DNA of 5,602 nucleotides, taken from NCBI GenBank assembly GCA_036274055.1, contig DASUGM010000127.1:1-5602 (forward strand). The letters are read 5' to 3'. Source of the stretch: DASUGM01 sp036274055. Its GTDB lineage: Bacteria > Acidobacteriota > Vicinamibacteria > Vicinamibacterales > SCN-69-37. The notes below the pieces were generated by a model, which did not search any database, was not told where the DNA came from, and saw only the letters and a program-made list of their open reading frames with translations. This document shows, piece by piece, positions 1 to 5,602 of this stretch (position 1 is its first letter; each line of letters starts with the position of its first letter). The position numbers and the translations under genes were made by a program.

Positions 1-601
1 CGGCGCGTCCGCCGGGCGCGAGCACCCGCGCCAGTTCGCGAAGGTAGTTGTCGAGATCGGGCGTCAACAAGTGCGTGAACACGGACGCCACGATAGCCAC
101 ATCGAATGAACCATCCGGGAATGGAAACCGATACCGAGACGCCGGCGTGGCGCCGGCCGGATTGTAGGCGTCGTTGCGGACGTCGGCGAGATGAAAACGA
201 AACTGCGGAAAGCGCGGCGTGATCTGTCGCCGGCACCATTCGATCTCCGCCGGGACGATGTCGAAGCCGTCGTAACGGCCGGCGGTGCTCAAGTACTCCG
301 TCAGAGCGACCGCGATGCGCCCGACGCCGCAGCCGACGTCGAGGACCGCGTCCTCCGGGCGCAGGCCGCACTCGCGCGCCAGAAACGCGACGAACTCTCG
401 GCCGGTAGCGCGATAGTCGTTGTCGGGGTTGGTCGAAATCCGCCGCAGGCTGCGCGGCGGCGTCAATGGATCGCCGCGGCCCGCGATCGTGTCGCCGGCG
501 TCGAGGATCGCGTAGTACGCGCGTGACAGCCGCGGCCGCATCCGCTTCGGCGTCAGCCACCGCCCGACCTGTTCGAACGCCGCCCGCGCCGATCGCGCCA
601 C
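1..601 (-). CDS. Class I SAM-dependent methyltransferase (3' end beyond window)
   Basis: Transfers a methyl group from S-adenosylmethionine to an unidentified acceptor, probably in the cytoplasm. The reverse strand reads 200 codons without a stop and runs off the left edge, so the C-terminus is missing. The Rossmann-type core is clear: motif I DVGCGVGR at residues 88-95 (SAM glycine loop), an acidic residue after strand 2 in GFDI (Asp114), LADV at 138-141 (adenine contact region), DGSFDVAIVASVFTHL at 163-178 and LAPGGR at 194-199, as in the Methyltransf_11/25 (UbiE-like) group. The first 80 residues are a basic, mostly helical-looking extension with no motif I know. I chose GTG at 601 because the frame has a weak GGA seven bases upstream and the next start, ATG at 541, has no Shine-Dalgarno. 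TTG codons further upstream lie inside the repeats. It is transcribed away from the protease gene. The family call is firm; the substrate cannot be told. Confidence 0.88.
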   Translation of the reverse strand, partial: MARSARAAFEQVGRWLTPKRMRPRLSRAYYAILDAGDTIAGRGDPLTPPRSLRRISTNPDNDYRATGREFVAFLARECGLRPEDAVLDVGCGVGRIAVALTEYLSTAGRYDGFDIVPAEIEWCRRQITPRFPQFRFHLADVRNDAYNPAGATPASRYRFPFPDGSFDVAIVASVFTHLLTPDLDNYLRELARVLAPGGRA

Positions 602-617
602 GTCAGATCCAGACTGT

Positions 618-646
618 GCTGAGTGAAGGGCGCTTGCCAAGAGCAA
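618..646 (+). repeat. Short repeat motif A, copy 1
   Basis: The 14-mer GCTGAGTGAAGGGC at 618-631 is shared exactly with the copies at 663-676 and 819-832. It is followed by GCCAAGAGCA at 636-645, the inverted complement of TGCTCTTGGC, which ends both palindromic elements (775-784 and 901-910). This copy therefore looks like motif A plus the outer tip of one arm of the palindrome, with the rest lost. It lies only 16 bases upstream of the methyltransferase GTG start, so it may sit in that gene's leader. Confidence 0.75.
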
Positions 647-654
647 ATTGACGT

Positions 655-676
655 CGCGCGGAGCTGAGTGAAGGGC
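655..676 (+). repeat. Short repeat motif A, copy 2
   Basis: Twenty-two bases here are identical to 811-832: a CGCGCG run followed by GAGCTGAGTGAAGGGC. The copy abuts the first palindromic element. Having the same motif in the same place before both elements suggests that motif A and the palindrome form one composite unit. Confidence 0.85.
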
Positions 677-678
677 CT

Positions 679-785
679 TGCCCAGAGCACGTTCACAGGG
701 AGAAGACAGAGAAGAGCAAGAGAAAGCTCGTACCGCTGTTGCTCTTGGTTTTCTCGGCCTTCTCTCTGTGAATCTGCTCTTGGCA
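679..785. repeat. Palindromic element 1: 107-bp imperfect inverted repeat
   Basis: The arms 679-722 and 742-785 pair without gaps around a centre at 732. I count 36 complementary positions out of 44, and two of the eight mismatches (699 and 714) would be G-U in RNA read on the plus strand. The strongest blocks are TTCACAG (692-698) with CTGTGAA (766-772) and GGAGAAG-type sequence (700-705) with CTTCTC (759-764). The central 19 bases are unpaired except for a possible AGC/GCT tip. As RNA or extruded DNA this would be a very long hairpin. There is no transposase and no clear target duplication. A REP/MITE-like non-autonomous repeat is the best class; a terminator is unlikely between divergent genes. 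Confidence 0.8.
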
Positions 786-802
786 GATGCCTCACGTTCA
801 GG

Positions 803-816
803 CGCGCGATCGCGCG
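803..816. repeat. Perfect 14-bp GC palindrome
   Basis: CGCGCGATCGCGCG is perfectly self-complementary and contains the octamer GCGATCGC. It overlaps the start of motif A copy 3. It could be a protein-binding dyad or a chance product of GC-rich sequence; nothing here decides. Confidence 0.4.
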
Positions 817-832
817 GAGCTGAGTGAAGGGC
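811..832 (+). repeat. Short repeat motif A, copy 3
   Basis: This is identical over 22 bases to 655-676 and directly precedes the second palindromic element. Its exact conservation, while the flanks differ, points to a recent duplication or to selection on the motif. Confidence 0.85.
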
Positions 833-910
833 ACAGAGAAGAGCAACAGAAGCGTCTGCCGCTGATGCTCCTGGTTTTCTCGACCTTCTCACTGTGAATC
901 TGCTCTTGGC
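833..910. repeat. Palindromic element 2 (shortened copy)
   Basis: This is a second copy of the element. The right half 867-910 matches 741-784 at 41 of 44 positions, and the first 14 bases (ACAGAGAAGAGCAA) match 706-719 exactly. The left arm lacks the outer TGCCAAGAGCA/TTCACAG section present in element 1, so motif A joins the inner arm directly. A shorter hairpin is still possible: CACAGAGAAG at 832-841 faces CTTCTCACTGTG at 885-896, with AGCG/CGCT (851-854 and 860-863) at the tip. The loop sequence differs from element 1 while the AGC/GCT tip is kept. Confidence 0.75.
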
Positions 911-976
911 GGAGCCGTCTTGCGCCCGGCCATCGGCCGATCCACACTGCGCTACGTTCACGACCGAACACTGACC

Positions 977-982
977 GGAGGG
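977..982 (+). promoter_or_regulatory. Shine-Dalgarno of the tricorn-like protease
   Basis: GGAGGG lies five bases before the ATG at 988. It fixes the protease start, since no other start in this frame has a comparable site. Confidence 0.8.
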
Positions 983-987
983 TCACC

Positions 988-3900
988 ATGGCGATCCCAC
1001 GCGTAGCATTGGCCACCATCGCAGGCTTGACGCTGGCCGTGAGCTGGCCGGGTCTGGCGCCGATGACCGCCGCGCCGGCGGCGACGCGGCTGCTGCGGCA
1101 GCCGACGGTCAGCGCCGATCGCATCGCGTTCACCTACGCGAGCAACGTCTGGGTGGTCGAACGTGCCGGCGGGCTGGCGCGGCGGATTACCAGTTTTCAG
1201 GGCACGACCACGAACCCGAAGTTCTCGCCGGACGGCAAGTCGATCGCGTTCAGCGCCGAGTACAGCGGCAACATCGACGTCTACGTCGTCCCGGTCGAGG
1301 GCGGCGATCCGAAGCGTCTGACCTGGCATCCCGGCGCCGATACGGTGCAGGGCTGGACGCCCGACGGCAAGTCGATCATGTTCGCGTCGTCGCGCGCCAC
1401 GTGGGCGCCGAATGCGGCGCCGAAATTCTGGACCGTCCCGATCGAAGGCGGCGTCGAGTCGCCGATGGCCTTGCCGCGCGCGTATCAGGGGAAGATCTCG
1501 CCCGACGGATCGCACATCGCGTATCGCATGAACACGTCGTGGGACGACGAGCGCCGTAATTATCGCGGCGGCCAGAATCGTCCGGTGTGGATCGTCGATC
1601 TGAAGTCATTCGATCTCGTCTCGCCGCCCTGGACCGATTCGAAGGACACCGATCCGGTGTGGCTCGGCGACACCGTCTACTTCCTCTCGGATCGCGACGG
1701 CATAGCCAACGTCTGGGCATTCACGGCGAAGTCGAAGGCGCTGCGTCAGGTCACGAAGTTCACCGACTACGACGTCAAGGCGATCGACGCCGGCGGCGGC
1801 ACGATCGTGATCGAGCAGGGCGGATTCATCCACGAAGTCGATCCGGCATCGGGTCGGACCAAACCGCTCACGATCACCGCGGCCGGCGATTTTCCGTGGA
1901 TGATGCCTCGCTGGGAGGACATCTCGAACCGCGTCACCAACATGGCGATCTCGCCGACCGGCAAGCGCGCGCTGATCGAAGCGCGCGGCGAGATCTTCAC
2001 GATTCCAGTCGAAAAGGGCGACACCCGCAATCTGACGCAGTCGAGCGGCGCCGCCGACCGCGATCCGGCTTGGTCGCCTGACGGCAAGTACATTTCGTAC
2101 TTCAGCGACAAGACCGGCGAATACCGTCTCGTGCTCGAAGAGCCCGATGGCCTGTCGGCGGTCCGCGAGATCACGCTGCCGAAGCCGACGCACTACTACA
2201 CCGCGTCATGGTCGCCGGATTCGAAGAAGCTGCTCTACACCGACGCCAACGTCAACGTCTGGGTGCTCGACGTCGCCACCGGACAGACGAAAGTCGTGGG
2301 CCGCGACGAGTGGCTGGTGCCCGAGCGGACGCTGAATCCGTCGTGGAGCCCGGACTCGAAGTGGGTCGCGTACGCCGGCCGGCTGCGATCGCTGCATCAT
2401 GCGATCTTCGTGTCGAACGTCGAAACCGGCGAGACGAAGCAGATCACCGACGGACTCGCGGACGCGGTGTGGCCGGCGTGGGACGCCAGCGGCAAGTACC
2501 TGTGGTTCCTGGCCTCGACGAATTTCGGCCTCGCTTCGCAGTGGCTCGACATGACGTCGTACGACCACGCGCAGACGTTCGGGATCTACTTCGCGATTCT
2601 GAAAAAGGGCGAGCCGACGCCGCTGCTGCCGGAGTCCGACGAGGATCCGGGCGTCGGCGCCGGCCGCGGTGGTGGTGGCGGTGGCACCGGCGGCGGGCGA
2701 GGGGGACGCGCCGGCGGCGCCGGCGAAGCCGAGGACGCGCCGCAGGAGCCGCGCCCTCAGACGCCTGCGCGTCCGGTGACCGTGCAGATCGACTTCGAGG
2801 ACATGTCGCGCCGCATCGTCGCGCTGCCCGGAGTGCCGCAGCGTGAGTACTCGCGCCTCAGAGCCGGCGGTCCGGGGACGATTTTCTACATCGAGACGCC
2901 ACCGGGCGGCGGTGCCGCCACGCTTCATCGGTATCGCTTGTCCGACCGGCGCGCGGCGGCGTTCGCGACGGGCGTGACCGACTACGTCGTCAGTGCCGAC
3001 ACGCACAAGCTGCTCTACCGCGGCGGTGGCGGCGGTGGGGGACGCGGCCGTGGCGGTGCCGGCGATGGCGCGCCCGCCGGACCGGCAATGTTCATCGTCG
3101 ACGCCGATCGCAACGTGCCGCAGGCCGGCACCGGGCGGCTGACCGTCAGCCTGCGGATGTATCTGGAGCCGAAGGAGGAGTACAAGCAGATCTTCAAGGA
3201 AGGCTGGCGCAACCAGCGCGATTACCTCTACGTGCCGAATCAGCACGGCGCCGACTGGACGCGGATGGAGGAGATGTACGGCCAGATGCTGCCGTTCGTG
3301 AATCACCGGGCCGATTTGAACTACCTGCTCGACAACATGGGCGCCGAGATCGCCGTCGGCCACTCGTACGTGCGCGGCGGGGCGATGCCCGAAGTGCCGA
3401 CACAGGCCGCGGCCGGCGGGCTGCTGGGCGCGGACATCGCGGTCGACAACGGGCGCTACAAGATCACGCGAATCTTCGACACCGAAGCGTGGAATCCCGA
3501 GTTGCGCGCGCCGCTGCGCGAGCCGGGCGTCGACGTCAACGTCGGCGACTACATTCTCGCGATCAACAGCACCGAACTTCGGCCGCCCGACAACATCCAT
3601 CGTCTGCTCGACGGCACCGCAAACCGGCAGACGCGGCTGACGATCAACAGCAAGCCGGCGATGGACGGCGCGCGGCAGGTGACGGTCGTCCCGGTCGCCA
3701 GCGAGCAGGCCTTGCGCACGCGCGCGTGGGTCGAAGAGAACCGGCGCATTGTCGACAAGCTGTCGAACGGGCAGCTCGCCTACGTCTACGTGCCGAATAC
3801 CGGGCCGGGCGGGTATCAGAGCTTCAATCGCTACTACTTCTCACAGCAGGAGAAGTCGGGCGCGATTGTCGACGAGCGCTTCAACGGCGGCGGATCGGCG

Positions 3901-4401
3901 GCCGACTACATCATCGACGTGCTGCAGCGCGACTTCGACGACTACTTCAACAACGTCGCCGGCGACCGGATGCCGTTCACGAGCCCGTCGGCGGGGATCT
4001 GGGGCCCGAAGGTGATGATCATCAACGAGATGGCCGGATCGGGCGGCGACCTGATGCCGTTCATGTTCCGCTATCGCAAGATCGGCCCGCTGGTCGGCAA
4101 ACGGACCTGGGGCGGGCTCGTGCACACCGCGGACACGCCTGGTTTCATCGATGGCGGCTCGATGATCGCGCCGCGCGGCGGCTTCTTCACGCGCGACGGA
4201 AAATGGGCGGTCGAAAACGAAGGTGTTGCGCCGGACATCGACGTCGAGAACTGGCCGAAGGACGTCATCGCCGGCAAGGATCCGCAACTCGAGCGCGCGG
4301 TGCAGGAAGCGCTGCGGTTGCTGAAAGAAAAACCCGTCGATCGGCTGACCAAGGAGCCGCCGCCGCCGCTGTGGGGGCTGCGGAAGAACGGCGGGAAGTA
4401 G
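988..4401 (+). CDS. Exported tricorn-like S41 family serine protease
   Basis: Predicted peptidase related to archaeal tricorn, a large protease that trims peptides fed through beta-propellers. The 1137 aa are close to the usual tricorn length. Residues 1 to about 31 look like a Sec signal peptide (basic Arg5, hydrophobic stretch, Ala-rich end), so it probably works in the periplasm or outside, unlike cytosolic tricorn. Two propeller regions follow (about 36-310 and 315-710), with PD40-type repeats such as FSPDGKSIAF (79-88), WTPDGKSIMF (123-132), WSPDGKYISY (362-371), WSPDSKKLLY (408-417) and WSPDSKWVAY (453-462). The core has a C1 region (about 715-800), a PDZ domain (about 810-900) and a C2 region (905-1110). 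By motif comparison His792 (GHSY), Ser1018 (AGSGGD) and Glu1076 (ENEGVAPDI) correspond to tricorn His746, Ser965 and Glu1023. Ser and Glu are 58 residues apart in both. Gly791 and Gly1019 replace tricorn Ser745 and Asp966. Two Gly-rich inserts interrupt propeller 2. The start is supported by GGAGGG five bases upstream. The family call is strong; the substrates are unknown. Confidence 0.93.
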   Translation: MAIPRVALATIAGLTLAVSWPGLAPMTAAPAATRLLRQPTVSADRIAFTYASNVWVVERAGGLARRITSFQGTTTNPKFSPDGKSIAFSAEYSGNIDVYVVPVEGGDPKRLTWHPGADTVQGWTPDGKSIMFASSRATWAPNAAPKFWTVPIEGGVESPMALPRAYQGKISPDGSHIAYRMNTSWDDERRNYRGGQNRPVWIVDLKSFDLVSPPWTDSKDTDPVWLGDTVYFLSDRDGIANVWAFTAKSKALRQVTKFTDYDVKAIDAGGGTIVIEQGGFIHEVDPASGRTKPLTITAAGDFPWMMPRWEDISNRVTNMAISPTGKRALIEARGEIFTIPVEKGDTRNLTQSSGAADRDPAWSPDGKYISYFSDKTGEYRLVLEEPDGLSAVREITLPKPTHYYTASWSPDSKKLLYTDANVNVWVLDVATGQTKVVGRDEWLVPERTLNPSWSPDSKWVAYAGRLRSLHHAIFVSNVETGETKQITDGLADAVWPAWDASGKYLWFLASTNFGLASQWLDMTSYDHAQTFGIYFAILKKGEPTPLLPESDEDPGVGAGRGGGGGGTGGGRGGRAGGAGEAEDAPQEPRPQTPARPVTVQIDFEDMSRRIVALPGVPQREYSRLRAGGPGTIFYIETPPGGGAATLHRYRLSDRRAAAFATGVTDYVVSADTHKLLYRGGGGGGGRGRGGAGDGAPAGPAMFIVDADRNVPQAGTGRLTVSLRMYLEPKEEYKQIFKEGWRNQRDYLYVPNQHGADWTRMEEMYGQMLPFVNHRADLNYLLDNMGAEIAVGHSYVRGGAMPEVPTQAAAGGLLGADIAVDNGRYKITRIFDTEAWNPELRAPLREPGVDVNVGDYILAINSTELRPPDNIHRLLDGTANRQTRLTINSKPAMDGARQVTVVPVASEQALRTRAWVEENRRIVDKLSNGQLAYVYVPNTGPGGYQSFNRYYFSQQEKSGAIVDERFNGGGSAADYIIDVLQRDFDDYFNNVAGDRMPFTSPSAGIWGPKVMIINEMAGSGGDLMPFMFRYRKIGPLVGKRTWGGLVHTADTPGFIDGGSMIAPRGGFFTRDGKWAVENEGVAPDIDVENWPKDVIAGKDPQLERAVQEALRLLKEKPVDRLTKEPPPPLWGLRKNGGK
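2647..2772 (+). other. Gly-rich insert 1 in protease propeller 2
   Basis: Residues 554-595 of the protease are a low-complexity insert: a Gly/Arg run (about 558-579) followed by an acidic then Pro-rich stretch (AEDAPQEPRPQTPARP, 580-595). The DNA is a GGT/GGC/GGA mixture rather than a uniform triplet repeat. It sits between propeller strands after the SDEDP stretch and is probably a flexible, solvent-exposed loop. Confidence 0.75.
3019..3087 (+). other. Gly-rich insert 2 in protease propeller 2
   Basis: Residues 678-700 form a second low-complexity segment, seven glycines followed by a Gly/Arg/Ala mix, directly after the strand HKLLYR and before MFIVDAD. Its composition resembles that of insert 1, about 120 residues earlier. 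Both probably protrude from neighbouring blades of the same propeller. Confidence 0.75.
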
Positions 4402-4647
4402 GGCGAAGTCGCGCTTGGATCGTTGCGGCAGCGCGAGGCGATCCTCGCCGCGCTCGGAGAGCTGCCGCGGCTCGCGCCGGTGCCGGACGACGACGCGGTC
4501 GCGCTGATCGGTGCGCGCGGTCTGGCCGGTCGCGGCATTGGCTGGGTGGACGTGCACCTGCTCGGCAGCGCGTTGATCGGCGGCTGGCAACTGTGGACGT
4601 TGGATCGGCGGCTTGCCGCTGTTGCCCGTGAACTCGGAGTGGACTGA
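4402..4647 (+). pseudogene. VapC-type PIN-domain toxin, 5'-truncated remnant
   Basis: The 81 codons following the protease stop, in the same frame, read as the C-terminal part of a VapC ribonuclease: GEVALGSLRQR at the start, GRGIGWVDVHLLGSALIGG in the middle and LWTLDRRLAAVARELGVD at the end. Whole VapC proteins are about 130 aa and start with a strand carrying the first catalytic Asp (DTSVWI-like). That part, roughly the first 45 residues, is absent. The later acidic residues remain: Glu at codon 2, Asp at codon 50 (4549-4551) and Asp at codon 68. Without the first Asp and strand it should not fold or cut RNA as a toxin. No vapB antitoxin is visible beside it. A TTG at 4423 could in principle start a 74-aa peptide, but it has no good ribosome site. 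The remnant's end carries the Shine-Dalgarno of the next gene, which may be why it persists. Confidence 0.8.
4636..4639 (+). promoter_or_regulatory. Shine-Dalgarno of the GH43 gene
   Basis: GGAG lies nine bases before the ATG at 4649, inside the last codons of the vapC remnant. It favours that ATG over the in-frame ATG at 4655, which would be 15 bases away. Confidence 0.55.
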
Positions 4648-4648
4648 G

Positions 4649-5602
4649 ATGACAATGACCCGACGGGAATTCGGACAGCAGACACTGGCCGCCGTGGCGA
4701 TCGGCCTCGCGCCGCGCCGGTTCGCCAACCCGATCATTCCAGGCTGGTATGCCGATCCCGAAGCGCGGATCTTCGAGAATCAGTACTGGATCTATCCGAC
4801 CTACTCGGCGGCGTACAACGATCAGTTGTTCCTCGACGCGTTTTCGTCGCCGGACCTCGTCACCTGGACGAAGCACGAGCGGGTGCTCGACGCGAAGAAC
4901 ATCGCCTGGGCGAAGCGCGCGGTGTGGGCGCCGACGATCGTGAAGAAAGGCGAGTGGTACTACCTGTTCTTTGCCGCCAACGATATCCAGAACGATCAGC
5001 AGCTCGGCGGCATCGGCGTCGCGAAGTCCCGAACGCCGAACGGGCCCTTCGAAGATCACCTCGGCAAACCGCTGGTGGACAAGTTCCACAACGGCGCGCA
5101 GCCGATCGACGCGTTCGTCTTCGCCGACGCCGACGGCACGCACTATCTGATCTACGGCGGCTGGCGGCACTGCAACGTCGCCAAGCTCAACGACGACTTC
5201 ACCGGCCTGGTCGCGCACGCCGATGGCACGACGTTCAAGGAGATCACACCGGCCGGTTATGTCGAAGGCTCGTGGATGTTCGTCAAGGACGGCAAGTACT
5301 ACTTCATGTGGAGCGAAGGCGGCTGGACCGGCCCGAACTACGCCGTCGCCTACGCGATCGGTTCGTCGCCGCTCGGCCCGTTCGAGCGCGCCGGGAAGAT
5401 CCTGCAGCAGGACCCGGCGGTGGCGACCGGCGCCGGCCACCACTCGGTGCTGCGCGCGCCGCGCTCCGGCAAGTGGTACATCGTCTATCACCGGCGGCCG
5501 CTCGGCGAGACCGATCGCAATCATCGGGTCGTCTGCATCGACGAGATGAAGTTCGGCGCTGACGGATCGATTCTGCCGGTGACGATCACCTTCGAAGGGG
5601 TG
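4649..5602 (+). CDS. GH43-type glycoside hydrolase with Tat-like export motif (3' end beyond window)
   Basis: Predicted inverting glycosidase with a five-bladed propeller. Family members usually cut arabinose- or xylose-containing side chains and backbones of plant polysaccharides. The frame stays open for 318 codons to the window end; typical catalytic domains are about 300 residues, so little may be missing. The family triad can be placed: base Asp36 in NPIIPGWYADP, pKa-tuning Asp154 in AQPIDAFVF and acid Glu206 in YVEGSWMF. Other GH43-like blade motifs are FSSPDLVTW (65-73), VWAPTIVKKGEWYYLFFAA (92-110) and GHHSVLRAPRSGKWYIVYHR. The N-terminus TRREFGQ (4-10) followed by TLAAVAIGLA resembles a twin-arginine signal, but it is short, has no clear AxA cleavage site and leads almost directly into the first catalytic blade. 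The start is one base after the vapC remnant's stop. The gene may share a transcript with the protease. Sugar specificity and subfamily cannot be read from the sequence alone. Confidence 0.88.
   Translation, partial: MTMTRREFGQQTLAAVAIGLAPRRFANPIIPGWYADPEARIFENQYWIYPTYSAAYNDQLFLDAFSSPDLVTWTKHERVLDAKNIAWAKRAVWAPTIVKKGEWYYLFFAANDIQNDQQLGGIGVAKSRTPNGPFEDHLGKPLVDKFHNGAQPIDAFVFADADGTHYLIYGGWRHCNVAKLNDDFTGLVAHADGTTFKEITPAGYVEGSWMFVKDGKYYFMWSEGGWTGPNYAVAYAIGSSPLGPFERAGKILQQDPAVATGAGHHSVLRAPRSGKWYIVYHRRPLGETDRNHRVVCIDEMKFGADGSILPVTITFEGV

Larger units (their letters stand above)
602..987. other. Repeat-filled divergent intergenic region
   Basis: These 386 bases separate the two divergently transcribed genes and must hold both promoters. 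About 618-910 is occupied by three copies of a short motif and two copies of a palindromic element, listed separately. The open frames crossing it only translate the repeats (for example a recurring PFTQLRA on the minus strand at about 560-840) and do not look like real proteins. I see no convincing -35/-10 pair on either strand. The last 77 bases before the protease gene are free of the repeats and are the likeliest place for its promoter. Confidence 0.7.

Noticed and set aside
739..772. Possible rho-independent terminator at the T-rich stretch near 749-752
   Set aside because: The stem is far too long and imperfect, there is only a run of four T inside an arm, and no gene ends upstream on that strand.
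553..846. Minus-strand open frame of 97 codons with repeated PFTQLRA
   Set aside because: It overlaps the methyltransferase N-terminus in another frame, and its repeated peptide is only the translation of motif A. It has no Shine-Dalgarno and no protein-like composition.
618..910. Possible CRISPR array
   Set aside because: There are only three copies of a short motif, at unequal distances, with related rather than unique sequence between them and no cas gene.
920..958. Possible sigma-70 promoter starting TTGCGC at 920
   Set aside because: No acceptable -10 hexamer lies 16-18 bases downstream; the nearest TAC-like sequence is too far away.
2206..3600. Long antisense open frame of 464 codons opposite the protease
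   Set aside because: It is Arg/Val/His-rich and lies opposite a gene with clear domains and motifs. Long antisense frames are expected where third codon positions are G or C. No motif of its own.
3489..4631. Plus-strand open frame of 380 codons overlapping the protease 3' end and the vapC remnant
   Set aside because: Its translation is mostly Arg and Ala in an alternate frame of the protease core, and the frame crosses two genes whose motifs are in another frame.
4265..5524. Long antisense open frame of 419 codons opposite the GH43 gene
   Set aside because: The opposite strand carries the full GH43 triad in its proper order. The antisense product has low-complexity Arg-rich composition and no family motif.

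Overview
The window is high-GC bacterial DNA whose genes mostly carry G or C at third codon positions. It holds one complete gene, two genes cut by the window edges, one decayed gene and one repeat-rich intergenic region. A large tricorn-type protease with glycine-rich inserts, a secreted GH43 enzyme and a VapC remnant suggest a soil or sediment polymer degrader. Acidobacteriota (Vicinamibacteria-like) would fit, but this is inference from gene style and there is no marker gene to settle it.

Layout. At 1-601, minus strand, lies the N-terminal two thirds or more of a class I SAM-dependent methyltransferase that runs off the left edge. At 602-987 is the gap between this gene and the divergently transcribed protease. 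It is filled by three copies of a short motif and two copies of an approximately 80-bp palindromic element. The first element forms an almost symmetric 107-bp inverted repeat. At 988-4401 is the complete gene for an exported tricorn-like S41 protease of 1137 aa: signal peptide, two beta-propeller regions built from PD40 repeats, a PDZ domain and a catalytic core. At 4402-4647 is the 3' part of a vapC toxin gene that begins directly at the protease stop codon and lacks its 5' third. At 4649-5602 is a GH43-type glycoside hydrolase with a twin-arginine export motif, open at the right edge.

How they work together. The protease and the glycosidase both appear to be exported and could share a transcript, since they lie on the same strand 247 bp apart with no visible terminator between them. 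Protein and hemicellulose breakdown outside the cytoplasm is a reasonable joint theme, but no shared pathway is shown. The VapC remnant has no antitoxin gene here and looks like scar tissue from a rearrangement. I did not find a new defence, CRISPR or RNA-guided system. The most unusual features are the palindromic repeat cluster, the in-frame protease/vapC junction and the altered active-site neighbourhood of the protease.
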